A stretch of 47,809 nt of DNA from Bifidobacterium breve (GTDB lineage: Bacteria; Myxococcota_A; UBA796; SXON01), in assembly GCA_943328795.2 (NCBI GenBank), contig CALQBK020000016.1, positions 1-47,809 on the forward strand, in the 5' to 3' direction. Both the position numbers and the translations under genes were made by a program. Position 1 is the first letter of the stretch, and the number at the start of each line of letters is the position of its first letter. Under the pieces are notes generated by a model that searched no databases, was not told where the DNA came from, and saw nothing but the letters and a program-made list of their open reading frames with translations. This document shows positions 7,949 through 15,385 of the stretch, piece by piece.

Positions 7949-8977
7949 TCAGCCCTCCGCCGAGCCCCACTTGCCCGGCGCCGCCGAGAGCGCCGCCCGC
8001 AGCCGCCCGAGCAGCTCCGCGTCGGACTCGAGCGCGAGGCAGAGCTTCTCGCGGCCCTGCCACCGCTGGTCCCCGAAGCTGTACCACGCCCCGGCCTTCT
8101 GCAGCACGTCCCGCTCCTCGGCCAAGTCAACCACCTCGCCGACCTGGGAGATCCCCCGGCCGAACACGATGTCGAACTCGACCTGGCGGAACGGCGGCGC
8201 CAGCTTGTTCTTGACCACCTTCACGCGGGTGCGGTTGCCAATCACCTCCTCGTCCTTCTTCAAGCTCCCGATCCGCCGGACGTCGAGCCGGACGCTCGCG
8301 TAGTACTTCAGCGCGTTCCCGCCCGTCGTGACCTCGGAGGGGCCGAAGGTCACGCCGATCTTCTGGCGGACCTGGTTGATGAAGATCAGCGTCGTGTTGC
8401 TCTTCGACACGACGCTCGTCAGCTTGCGCATCGACTTCGACATCATGCGGGCCTGCAGGCCCATCTGCGTGTCGCCCATCTGGCCCTCGAGCTCGTCCTT
8501 CGGCGCGAGCGCAGCGACCGAGTCGACGACGATCATGTCGAGGCAGTTCGAGCGCACCAGCATCTCGACGATGTCGAGCCCCTGCTCGCCGTTGTCGGGC
8601 TGGGAGACGAGCAGCGACTCGAGGTGCACGCCCAGCGAGCGCGCGTAGCTCGGGTCGAGGGCGTGCTCGGCGTCGATGAACGCGCAGCGGCCGCCGCGCT
8701 TCTGCATCTCGGCCATCGCGTGCAGGGTCAGCGTGGTCTTGCCGCTCGCCTCGGGGCCGTAGATCTCGATGACGCGGCCGCGCGGGTAGCCGCCGGAGCC
8801 GAGCGCGAGGTCGAGGCCGACGGAGCCGGTGGACGTGGTCTCGACGGGCTCGGGGTTCGCGTCGAGCGCCATGATGGAGCCCTTCCCGTGGGCCTTCTCG
8901 ATCTGGACGAGCACCTGCCTGAGCAAGGCCTCGCGGGGGTTTTCGGGGGTGGGGGAGTTGGACAAGGCGGCGGTCAT
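7949..8977 (-). CDS. recA: Recombinase RecA
   Basis: A 342-residue protein of normal RecA length. Walker A is GPEASGKT (74-81) and Walker B is MIVVD (148-152) followed by [13 protein letters not shown]. The loop-2 region begins at [13 protein letters not shown] (from 201) and continues [16 protein letters not shown]. The N-terminal GKGSIM and STGS motifs are present. RecA forms ATP-dependent filaments on single-stranded DNA for homologous recombination and SOS induction. The ATG overlaps the stop codon of the upstream DUF3006 gene in an ATGA junction, so recA is the last gene of a comM-DUF3006-recA operon. No RecX gene follows; downstream is a convergent lipoprotein gene. The acidic C-terminal tail seen in E. 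coli RecA is short or absent here. Confidence 0.99.
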   Translation of the reverse strand: MTAALSNSPTPENPREALLRQVLVQIEKAHGKGSIMALDANPEPVETTSTGSVGLDLALGSGGYPRGRVIEIYGPEASGKTTLTLHAMAEMQKRGGRCAFIDAEHALDPSYARSLGVHLESLLVSQPDNGEQGLDIVEMLVRSNCLDMIVVDSVAALAPKDELEGQMGDTQMGLQARMMSKSMRKLTSVVSKSNTTLIFINQVRQKIGVTFGPSEVTTGGNALKYYASVRLDVRRIGSLKKDEEVIGNRTRVKVVKNKLAPPFRQVEFDIVFGRGISQVGEVVDLAEERDVLQKAGAWYSFGDQRWQGREKLCLALESDAELLGRLRAALSAAPGKWGSAEG

Positions 8978-9267
8978 GGGTCGATCTCCGTGCGGGAAGC
9001 CCCGCGGGTTTCGGGCGCACCCCCGGTGCCCCAGCCTGCGAACTGCGGACCGGCGACACCGGGCATGGGCCCTGGGAGGCGGTCGGTCGCCGACGGGGCG
9101 ACCAGGAAGACGGTGAGGACAGCGCCCTCGGCGAGGCCGGCGGGCAAGAGGGCGGCGGGGACGTCGGAGGTCGAGCGATCACACCACTCGACCACCACGC
9201 GGTCGCCCTCCACGCGGTCGACGACCAGCTGCGAGGCGCCGAGCGCGGTCAGGACGCAGCCGTGCAC
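8974..9267 (-). CDS. DUF3006-like small protein between comM and recA
   Basis: A 97-residue protein. The core [18 protein letters not shown] and [19 protein letters not shown] matches the DUF3006 pattern (D-R-I/V-E-G-x-x-A/V-V-L-E, then D-V-P-x-x-x-L-P-x-G-x-x-E-G-x-x-L). The GTG at 9267 is the only suitable start and places 19 bases inside the end of comM; the stop overlaps the recA start by 4 bases. Residues after about 60 are Gly/Pro/Ala-rich and probably disordered, a tail longer than usual for the family. DUF3006 proteins are small, of unknown function, and in Firmicutes often sit beside ComEC-related metallo-beta-lactamase genes. The location here again ties the family to DNA uptake or recombination. 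Confidence 0.85.
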   Translation of the reverse strand: MHGCVLTALGASQLVVDRVEGDRVVVEWCDRSTSDVPAALLPAGLAEGAVLTVFLVAPSATDRLPGPMPGVAGPQFAGWGTGGAPETRGASRTEIDP

Positions 9268-10796
9268 GGGGCCTCCAGCAGGTCCGGGTGGTCGAGCCGC
9301 AGGCCGATCGCCCGGTGGACGTGGTGCTCGTGCACCTGGTCAGCCCCCCGCGGGTCGAGATCCGCCAAGGTCCGCGCGACCTTGAGCAAGCGCCGGCCGA
9401 CGCGCGCGGACACCCCGAGGCGCTCCATGTGCCGCTGCAGCGCAGAGAGCGCCCCCGCGGTCGGGTCGGCGGCCTCCACGACCTGCTCGGCGGACAACGC
9501 CGCGTTGCTCGCCGCGCGATCCCCGTACCGGTCGCGCTGCCGAGCCCGCGCGCGCTCGACCCGCGCCCGCACCGCCCGGCTGTCTTCGGCGTGGCCGGCC
9601 TGCAGCAGCACCGCGGGGGTGACCGGCGAGAGCTCGACGCGCAGGTCGATGCGGTCGAGCAGCGGCCCCGAGAGCCGCGCCCGGTAGCGCTCGCGCGCGG
9701 ACTCCCCGCACACGCACGGCCGCGTGGGGTGGCCCAGGTTGCCGCACGGGCACGGGTTCGCCGCCGCGACGAGCATGAAGCTCGCGGGGAAGGTGACCGA
9801 CCCGCCCGCGCGGGCCAGGACGATCCGCCGGTCCTCCAGCGGGCCGCGGAGCACCTCCCTCGCGTGCCGCGGGAACTCGGGGAACTCGTCCAAGAACAAG
9901 ACGCCGTTGTGCGCGAGGCTCGCTTCGCCCGGGCGCAGGAGCGCGCCCCCGACGAGGCCGGCGGGCGAGATCGAGTGGTGTGGCGCCCGGAACGGCCGCA
10001 CCGCCACGAGCCCGCCGCTGCCCAGGAGGCCAGCGGCCGAGTGGATGCGGGTGCACTCCAGGGCCTCCCCGGGCGTCATCTCCGGGAGGATCGACGGGAG
10101 GCGGGCGGCGAGCATGGTCTTCCCACAGCCCGGCGGCCCCTCCAACAACAGGTTGTGGCCGCCGGCCGCCGCCACCTCGAGCGCCTCTCGCGCGCCGGCT
10201 TGGCCGCGGACATCCCGCAGGTCCAGCGCGCAAGGCGCCCGCCCGGCCGCCGCGCGCGCCGCCAACGGGAGCTCGCGTGCGCCCCCGAGGAACTCCGCAG
10301 CTTCCCCCAGGGTGCGCGCGACACGCACCTCGACGCCGTCCACCAGCGCCGCCTCCTCCGCCGCGCCCGGCGGGAGCACGAGCCCGGTCATCCCGAGCTC
10401 CCGCGCCAGCGCCGCGAACGCCAACGCCCCCCGCACCGGCCGCAGCTCCCCGCCGAGCGTGAGCTCCCCGACGAGCAGGTACGCGGCGCAGCGCCCCGGG
10501 TCCAAGCGGCCGGACGCCAACAGGATCCCCGACGCGATCGCGAGGTCAAACCCGGTGCCGTCCTTTCGCACGTCCGCCGGCCCGAGGCTCACCACCACGC
10601 GCTGCCGCGGGAAGTCGAACCCCGACGCGAGCATCGCCGATCGCACCCGGTCCGCGCTCTCGCGCACCGAGAGCGACGGGAGCCCGACGATCGCGACGCT
10701 CGGCAGCCGGCGCAGGAGGTCCACCTCCACGCTGATCCGCAGCCCATCCACGCCAAACAGCGTGGCCCCGTACACTTGGCTCGACATCGTCCCCAC
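9249..10796 (-). CDS. comM: ComM/YifB family Mg-chelatase-like AAA+ ATPase
   Basis: A 515-residue protein of standard ComM length. The N-terminal domain (about 1-190) has SSQVYGATLFGVDGLRISVE and VVSLGPADVRKDGTGFDLAI, typical of the family's Lon-protease-like fold. The AAA+ module has Walker A EGPPGCGKTMLA, Walker B GVLFLDEFPEF and the Cys-rich insert NPCPCGNLG. The C-terminal Mg_chelatase_C region includes SARVGRRLLKVARTLADLD. In naturally transformable bacteria ComM is a hexameric helicase that drives branch migration of incoming DNA. It is the first gene of the operon with the DUF3006 gene and recA. An alternative start 3 codons in (MSSQVYG) is possible; GAGAGAGGTGGGG lies just upstream of either start. 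Confidence 0.96.
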   Translation of the reverse strand: MGTMSSQVYGATLFGVDGLRISVEVDLLRRLPSVAIVGLPSLSVRESADRVRSAMLASGFDFPRQRVVVSLGPADVRKDGTGFDLAIASGILLASGRLDPGRCAAYLLVGELTLGGELRPVRGALAFAALARELGMTGLVLPPGAAEEAALVDGVEVRVARTLGEAAEFLGGARELPLAARAAAGRAPCALDLRDVRGQAGAREALEVAAAGGHNLLLEGPPGCGKTMLAARLPSILPEMTPGEALECTRIHSAAGLLGSGGLVAVRPFRAPHHSISPAGLVGGALLRPGEASLAHNGVLFLDEFPEFPRHAREVLRGPLEDRRIVLARAGGSVTFPASFMLVAAANPCPCGNLGHPTRPCVCGESARERYRARLSGPLLDRIDLRVELSPVTPAVLLQAGHAEDSRAVRARVERARARQRDRYGDRAASNAALSAEQVVEAADPTAGALSALQRHMERLGVSARVGRRLLKVARTLADLDPRGADQVHEHHVHRAIGLRLDHPDLLEAPCTAAS

Positions 10797-10806
10797 CTCT
10801 CTCGGT

Positions 10807-10834
10807 CACGGCGCTGCTGTGAGCAAGCGCCGTG
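10807..10834 (-). repeat. Hairpin in the comM leader
   Basis: CACGGCGCT (10807-10815) pairs perfectly with AGCGCCGTG (10826-10834). An inner GCT/AGC extension (10816-10818 with 10822-10824) makes a 12-bp stem with one bulged base and a 3-base loop. On the comM strand it ends 10 bases before the start codon region and borders the Shine-Dalgarno-like GAGAGAGGTGGGG. It may be an mRNA leader structure or an operator; it is not followed by a T run, so a terminator is unlikely. Confidence 0.5.
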
Positions 10835-10909
10835 CCGCCCCCCGGCCGGCGTCGACGAGCACGTCCTGGACAGGATCCACGGGGCCCAGCGCGCGGGCCG
10901 ACGAACCCT

Positions 10910-10943
10910 GGCTGTCGGACAGCCGTCAGCCCTGTCAGCTGAC
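10910..10943. promoter_or_regulatory. Two adjacent palindromes in the divergent comM/10988 promoter region
   Basis: GGCTGTC-G-GACAGCC (10910-10924) is a perfect 7-bp dyad. Immediately after it GTCAGC (10925-10930) and GCTGAC (10938-10943) form a second dyad with a 7-base spacer. A smaller dyad TCCTG-GA-CAGGA lies at 10864-10875. CTGTC recurs three times. The cluster sits midway between the divergent starts at 10796 and 10988 and so could be an operator pair acting on either gene. Confidence 0.4.
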
Positions 10944-10987
10944 CGACACCCATCCGCCGTCAAGGGGCCGGGATAAGATCATTTGCC

Positions 10988-11191
10988 ATGCCCGATCTCG
11001 ACGCGTCCACCCTGTTTGCCGGCCTCGTGTTCTCGACACTCGGGGGCGCCGCGTGGGTCTACGGGAAGAAGAAACAGACTGCGCGCCCGATGCTGGTCGG
11101 GGCGGCGCTGGTCGGCGTCCCGTTCGTGCTCGACGGGCTGCCCCTGTGGGCGACCGGAGTGGCGCTCTCGGTCCTCGTGTTCTGGCCCTGA
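10988..11191 (+). CDS. Small two-helix membrane protein
   Basis: A 67-residue protein with two or three hydrophobic segments: LFAGLVFSTLGGAAWVYG, then after the charged KKKQTARP turn LVGAALVGVPFVL and ATGVALSVLVFW. This two-helix hairpin with a central basic YGKKK turn is a widespread pattern of small inner-membrane proteins in delta-proteobacterial and related genomes; function is unknown. Its TGA shares one base with the ATG of the next gene (TGATG), so the two are translationally coupled. The ATG at 10988 gives the natural N-terminus. It is the first gene of a three-gene rightward operon. Confidence 0.75.
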   Translation: MPDLDASTLFAGLVFSTLGGAAWVYGKKKQTARPMLVGAALVGVPFVLDGLPLWATGVALSVLVFWP

Positions 11192-12909
11192 TGATCACCC
11201 CCCGCCAGCTGTTGGCCAGCTACGAGACCGCCTTCCGAAACCGCCTCTTGGTGCACCCCGACCAGGCCGAGGATCCCGCCGTGCTCGCGGTCGCCATCGA
11301 GCGGCTGCCGCCCCGGGCGCGCGGGCTCTTCGAGCTCCTGCGGCTGGTGAGCCCGATCGGCGAGCCGCTGCCCGAGCGCTTGCGCGCCGCCATCGACCGG
11401 GACGGGGGTCCGCTCTGGGCATCCGCGCTGCTGCTGCCTCGGCCCGGCCAGCTCTCGGCGGAGATTCACCCGCAGCACTACGCGGCGGCTTGCCGGTTGA
11501 ACCCGGCGCTCGCCGTGCTCCCGCTGCCCGTGCCGGCCTGGTCGCCCGCGTTCCAGCCGTCGCTCCCCCCGGCAGACGCCCGCTGGGACGCGGTGGTGCT
11601 GGCCGCACACCTGGAGGCGTCGCCCGGGCTGCTCAACCAGGACGGGACACTGCGGCGCGACCACGAGCGCCGCCTGGCCGGGGTGTTCGGCGGCGACAGC
11701 GAGCGCGCGGCCCTCGCGTTGCGCGTCGGGCGCGTGCTCGGCGTGGTCCGCGGTACGCGGGACCGGCTCCTCGGCATGCCCGAGGCCAACCCGCGGGCGA
11801 TGCACGACCCGCGGCCGATCTTCGAACGGGCAGAGCTGCGCGCGGCGGACATCGTGCTCCGCGTGCTCGGCCCGCTCCCGACGGACGCGCGGGCCTGGAT
11901 CGCGACGTTGGCGAGCCAGGCGCCGGAGGTCCTTGGCACGCCGGCCGACCCTGCGGGGTGGGAGCGCGGCGAGGCCGCCGTCTTCAACCGCGTGCTCGAC
12001 ACGCTGCACAGGCTCGGCGCGATCGACGCGATGCGGGACGCCGCGGGCGTCACCGCGTTCCGCGCGCCGACGGGCGTCGCCGTGCCAACGAGCGGCCTCC
12101 TGCTGATGCCGGACTTGGACCTGCTCGTCCACCCGGGCGAGATCCCGCTCGCAGCGTACGGCCGCTTGTGCCGGCTTGCCCCGTACGTCGATGGCGCGGG
12201 GCTGCACCGCCACCGGCTGACGCGCGAGGGGGCGGCCGCCGAGGTGGGTGCCGGACACGCAGACACCATCGCGTTCCTCGCGGCGCACTCCCGCACGGGG
12301 GTGCCGACCAACGTCGCCGACACCATCCGCGAGTGGCAGCGCGCGGCGAGCCGGGTGACCGTGCTCGTCGGCGTGGACGTCCTGGAGAGCGCGGACGGCG
12401 CCTTCAAGCTCCGGGTCGGGCCCCCTCCGGCGGACGCGCGGGTGTTCGACTACAGCGCGCCGCTGCGGGCCCGCTTCTGCATGGAGGGCGGGCGCATCAC
12501 GATCCCAGACGGGTGGGATGCGCTGACGGTGCGGGCCACGGTCGCCCGGGTCGCCCGGCTGGTCGGTCACGAGCGCGGGGCCTGGTCGTACGTGCCGGAG
12601 ATCCGCGCGCACGCGGACCCGGAGTCGGTGGTGACTCGGCTCAACGACGCCTACGGGGGACTGATCCCGGGTGAGCTGGAGCTGATGGTGCGCGCCGGCG
12701 GCGGCTTGCCGGCGGTGGAGGCAGAGTCGGCGTGGGTGCTTCGCGTGCCGGACGTCATCGTGAACGCCTTGCGGCGCGACCCGGTGCTCGCGCCGGTGCT
12801 GCGCCGAAGCGCCGGGCCTGCGGAGTTCGTGGTGGGGGTGGCGGACCTCGCGGTCGTCCGGGAGCGGCTGGCCCAGCTTGGCGTCCCGCTCGCGGTGGGC
12901 CGGGCGTGA
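11191..12909 (+). CDS. Helicase-less protein with XPB/Ssl2 N-terminal-like (helicase-associated) domain
   Basis: A 572-residue protein. The region from about residue 300 (SGLLLMPDLDLLVHPGEIPL, AYGRLCRLAPYV, HRHRLTREGAAAEVGAG, IAFLAAHSRTGVPTNVADTI, REWQRAASRVTVLVGV) matches the helicase-associated/XPB-Ssl2 N-terminal domain (the Helicase_C_3 or PF13625 pattern). There the phrase L-x-x-H-S-R-T-x-x-P-x-N-V-x-x-T-I-x-E-W is distinctive. No DEAD-box or Walker motifs are present anywhere, so the ATPase core of XPB is missing. The N-terminal 300 residues resemble winged-helix-containing versions of these proteins. Stand-alone forms like this occur in Actinobacteria and Myxococcota with unknown roles, presumably binding DNA. 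It starts within the preceding stop codon (TGATG). Confidence 0.8.
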   Translation: MITPRQLLASYETAFRNRLLVHPDQAEDPAVLAVAIERLPPRARGLFELLRLVSPIGEPLPERLRAAIDRDGGPLWASALLLPRPGQLSAEIHPQHYAAACRLNPALAVLPLPVPAWSPAFQPSLPPADARWDAVVLAAHLEASPGLLNQDGTLRRDHERRLAGVFGGDSERAALALRVGRVLGVVRGTRDRLLGMPEANPRAMHDPRPIFERAELRAADIVLRVLGPLPTDARAWIATLASQAPEVLGTPADPAGWERGEAAVFNRVLDTLHRLGAIDAMRDAAGVTAFRAPTGVAVPTSGLLLMPDLDLLVHPGEIPLAAYGRLCRLAPYVDGAGLHRHRLTREGAAAEVGAGHADTIAFLAAHSRTGVPTNVADTIREWQRAASRVTVLVGVDVLESADGAFKLRVGPPPADARVFDYSAPLRARFCMEGGRITIPDGWDALTVRATVARVARLVGHERGAWSYVPEIRAHADPESVVTRLNDAYGGLIPGELELMVRAGGGLPAVEAESAWVLRVPDVIVNALRRDPVLAPVLRRSAGPAEFVVGVADLAVVRERLAQLGVPLAVGRA

Positions 12910-12949
12910 GCCCGGTGGCCTGCTCCGGCGGGCCCCCGGGGACCGACGC

Positions 12950-13723
12950 GTGAAGGCGCGCACCGTCGCGCTGCTCGGCGTCGGCTGTCTCGCGGCGCTG
13001 TTCGCGCTCGCGTTGTGCGTCGCGGTGGGCGCCGGCGCCTGGGCGGTCTTCCTGCGGGAGCCGCGCTCGTCGTACGCGGGGGAGCAGTCTGGCGTGGTGC
13101 GGCTCAGCGCGCTCGACCTCAACGGCGAGCGCGACACGCCCTTGCTCGTCGCCCGGCTCGCGGCGCTGGACGTGACCGCCCACGCGCGCGACGTCAGCCG
13201 CGAGGGCGCCACCTTGGAGGTGGAGGGGTCGAGCGATGTCCAGGCCGCCGTCGAGGCGGTGTTGCCGCCGATGCGCCTCGCCTTGTGGAGCGAGGCCGGA
13301 GACGAGCCCAGTGGACGCACGAAGCAGCTCGAAAAGTGCGTCCTGGCGCCGTGTGAGACCGTCGTCGTGGACGCTCCGCCTGCCATCACGGGGCACGACA
13401 TCGCAGCGGCCACGGTGCAGCCGGGGGCCGGGGTCGCGATCCAGTTCACCCCAGACGGGGCGCTCCTGCTGGAGGCGCTCACCCAGCGGCAAGCCGGCCG
13501 CCGCGTGGTGTTCACCTTGGACGACACAGTCTACAGCGCGCCCCGCGTGCAGGAGCGGATCAGCGGGGGCCGTCTCGTGCTCTCGCTGGGCACCGGCACG
13601 GGCGTGGGGGAGCAGCCGCCCGGCGCCGAGGCCCTCGTAGCCGGCATCCAGACCGGCCCACTCTCGGGCCGGTGGGCGGTTCTCGTCATCGAATCGGCGA
13701 AACCGACAGGTTTTCGACAGTAA
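12950..13723 (+). CDS. Membrane-anchored protein with orphan SecD P1-head-like domain
   Basis: A 257-residue protein from a GTG start; the longer in-frame ATG at 12878 would overlap the upstream gene and add Arg-rich shadow sequence. One hydrophobic segment lies at about 6-30 (VALLGVGCLAALFALALCVA). The C-terminal half (AITGHDIAAATVQPG, GVAIQFTPDGALLLEALTQR, GRRVVFTLDDTVYSAPRVQE and ISGGRLVLS) follows the SecDF P1-head signature: ITGxDLxxA, VxFTLxxEGAxxFxxLT, GKRLAIVLDGxVxSAPxIxxxIxGG. The SecD transmembrane channel helices are absent, so it is not SecD itself. It is a lone periplasmic head domain on an anchor and might help secreted protein folding or bind secretion components. It is third in the operon that starts at 10988. 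Confidence 0.78.
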   Translation: MKARTVALLGVGCLAALFALALCVAVGAGAWAVFLREPRSSYAGEQSGVVRLSALDLNGERDTPLLVARLAALDVTAHARDVSREGATLEVEGSSDVQAAVEAVLPPMRLALWSEAGDEPSGRTKQLEKCVLAPCETVVVDAPPAITGHDIAAATVQPGAGVAIQFTPDGALLLEALTQRQAGRRVVFTLDDTVYSAPRVQERISGGRLVLSLGTGTGVGEQPPGAEALVAGIQTGPLSGRWAVLVIESAKPTGFRQ

Positions 13724-13732
13724 AAATATAAT
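13703..13732 (+). promoter_or_regulatory. Promoter with consensus -10 for the 13849-15261 gene pair
   Basis: TATAAT at 13727-13732 is a perfect -10 hexamer inside a short AT-rich patch that is exceptional for this window. CCGACA at 13703-13708 (four of six) lies 18 bases upstream as the -35. It overlaps the 3' end of the preceding gene, whose stop codon is 13721-13723. Transcription from about 13739 would give a 110-base leader. Inverted copies of ACAGT/ACTGT flank the -10 (13718-13722, 13734-13738) and a third lies downstream near 13753. Confidence 0.6.
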
Positions 13733-13848
13733 AGACTGTATTCTTAGGCACTTACAGTTGGAATCCGCCGTGCATGCGCGGCGACCGGCAAGGCCCGCAA
13801 AAGGCGTGATCTACAATCCGGCCGCACCCCCACCGAGAGGAAGAACGC

Positions 13849-14529
13849 ATGGCCGGAATCGAAACTAGCAAGGACTTACTGAGGCAAATCACCGAGGAGC
13901 GCGCCAAGGGTGCGATGCAAGGGCGCATCGCCCTGGTCATCGTCCTCGCGATGTTCGGCGCCACGATCGGCAGCGCCTGGTACAAGATCACCCACTTCGA
14001 CACGAAGCTCCTCGAGGCGAACATCGAGCGGCAGGCGAGCGCGCAGGTGTGGCCGTTGGTCTCCCGGGAGATCGACGCGATCGCCGCGGACGCCGTGCCG
14101 GCGCTGTCGAACGCCTTGGCCGCCGAGGCTGCGGCGTTCATGCCCAAGGTGTCCGAGCGGCTCACTGGCGAGGGGGTGCTGTTCCAGACCCACGTTCACG
14201 AGCACATGACGAGCGCGCTGGACGGAGCGTTCGCGAAGGCCGTGTCCGAGAACGGGGACGCCCTCAAGGCCCGGTACCCGCAGTTCGCGGCCGACCCGGC
14301 CCGCTACGACGCGCTGATCGAGAAGCTCCGCGCGCGGTCCCAGACCTGGGCGCAGGCGCAGCTCGACACCACGTTCGTCGAGCACATCGCGATCCTCCAG
14401 TCGATCAACACGTCCGTCCAGGCCCTCGCGGCCGAGGGACAAGGCGAGAAGGGCAAAGAGAAGAGCATGGACGAGGTCATGAGCCTGTTCCTCGAGATCA
14501 TGAACACGCGCCTCAACGGGAAGGGGTAG
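13849..14529 (+). CDS. Single-pass membrane protein, function unknown (first of pair)
   Basis: A 226-residue protein. A charged cytoplasmic N-terminus of about 25 residues (LLRQITEERAKGAMQGR) leads into one membrane helix (IALVIVLAMFGATIGSAWY, about 25-44). The remaining 180 residues are helical, Ala/Glu/Gln-rich and free of Cys, likely a periplasmic coiled or helical-bundle domain. No family is recognised. GAGAGGAAG precedes the ATG. The next gene starts 3 bases after its stop and has the same architecture, so the two probably act together, perhaps as a heteromeric envelope complex. A consensus promoter lies 110-120 bases upstream. Confidence 0.8.
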   Translation: MAGIETSKDLLRQITEERAKGAMQGRIALVIVLAMFGATIGSAWYKITHFDTKLLEANIERQASAQVWPLVSREIDAIAADAVPALSNALAAEAAAFMPKVSERLTGEGVLFQTHVHEHMTSALDGAFAKAVSENGDALKARYPQFAADPARYDALIEKLRARSQTWAQAQLDTTFVEHIAILQSINTSVQALAAEGQGEKGKEKSMDEVMSLFLEIMNTRLNGKG

Positions 14530-14532
14530 ACC

Positions 14533-15261
14533 ATGTCCGACACCAACCTCCAAGACCCCGTCGCCCAGATCGAAGCCCTGCTCGCGGCGCAGCTCGAGCA
14601 AGAGCGCGCCACGAACAAGAAGTCCATGATGTTCAGCGGCGTCGCCGTCGTCTTCGTCGGCTGCTACCTGCTCTGGATCTCGTCCGTCATCGGGACGTTC
14701 CTCGACCCCGAGGGGCTGAGCCTGGCCGCTGCAGGCTTCGCCGTGGACGCCGTGCCCGCGGCGTCCCAGCAGGTGCGCGCCCTCGTCGTCGACGGTGCGC
14801 CCGAGCTGGCTCGCCTCGGCTCGGACCAGGTCATCGCCCAGATCCCGTCCTACCGCGAGGCGCTCCAGCAGGAGATCGACCCGGTCATCGACCAGGTCGC
14901 GGGCGTCCTCGCCGACGCCGCCGTGAAAAAGATGGCGACCCAGGCGGGCGACCCCGCCGCGAAGTACCAGGACGACGCCGCGCTGGAGGCCGGCGCAGCC
15001 GCGGCCGTCGCCAGCTTGGACGACGTCCTGAACAGCGCGATGGACGAGCGGGACGAGGACGGGAACACGCCCCGCGCGATCATCGGCGGCTCGCTCGCGC
15101 AGCTCAAGCACATCGACACCGAGCTGCAGCGCGTCGCGAAGAAGGGCGGGGACCCCGCGGAGCGCGAGCTGCTGATGGCCTGGCTCGGCGTTCTCGGCCA
15201 GGCGCCCGAGCTGGCGATCGAGAAGGACTCCGAGCCAAAGGTCAACTCCAAGCCGAAGTAG
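14533..15261 (+). CDS. Single-pass membrane protein, function unknown (second of pair)
   Basis: A 242-residue protein. The N-terminus is Gln/Glu-rich (VAQIEALLAAQLEQERATNK), followed by one membrane helix (MMFSGVAVVFVGCYLLWISS, about 32-52). A long Ala-rich helical domain follows, with periodic QQ, DQV and QEID segments, then a Lys/Ser-rich tail ending SKPK. It mirrors the upstream gene in topology and domain size, though direct sequence identity looks low. The 3-base spacing indicates one transcript. The protein is not recognised; a membrane-tethered periplasmic helical protein is all that can be said. Confidence 0.8.
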   Translation: MSDTNLQDPVAQIEALLAAQLEQERATNKKSMMFSGVAVVFVGCYLLWISSVIGTFLDPEGLSLAAAGFAVDAVPAASQQVRALVVDGAPELARLGSDQVIAQIPSYREALQQEIDPVIDQVAGVLADAAVKKMATQAGDPAAKYQDDAALEAGAAAAVASLDDVLNSAMDERDEDGNTPRAIIGGSLAQLKHIDTELQRVAKKGGDPAERELLMAWLGVLGQAPELAIEKDSEPKVNSKPK

Positions 15262-15305
15262 CCCCCGGCGTCAACCCGCGCCCCGGTCAGAAAATGGCTC
15301 TGGCG

Positions 15306-15336
15306 TGTCCGAATTTGAGGAGGGCAAATTCGGACA
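15306..15336. repeat. Perfect 12-bp inverted repeat with Shine-Dalgarno-like loop
   Basis: TGTCCGAATTTG (15306-15317) and CAAATTCGGACA (15325-15336) are perfect reverse complements around the 7-base loop AGGAGGG. The AT-rich inner arm is foreign to the local base composition. It lies 35 bases before the ATG at 15371. It could be an operator for a dimeric regulator, or an RNA hairpin displaying AGGAGGG. The half-site GTCCGAATT recurs at 23082. Confidence 0.65.
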
Positions 15337-15352
15337 GCGCGACCGTACGCAC

Positions 15353-15385
15353 CGGGACGTAGCTACGAGTATGGGCTACGTTCCG
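15353..15385 (+). repeat. Second stem-loop, enclosing the start codon of the S51-like gene
   Basis: CGGGACGTAGC (15353-15363) pairs with GCTACGTTCCG (15375-15385) as an 11-bp stem with one G-U pair and an 11-base loop. The ATG at 15371-15373 lies in the loop. Together with the hairpin at 15306-15336 it forms two consecutive structures over the translation start region. Confidence 0.5.

Noticed and set aside
7921-7955. GGGCTG/CAGCCC dyad between propeller lipoprotein and recA as a terminator
   Set aside because: The stem is only 6 bp with a 14-base loop, overlaps the recA stop and has no T run on either strand.
11059-13527. 822-codon open frame on the minus strand
   Set aside because: It lies antisense to three well-supported genes, its product is rich in Arg, His and Ala with no domain, and long antisense frames are expected in DNA of this GC content.
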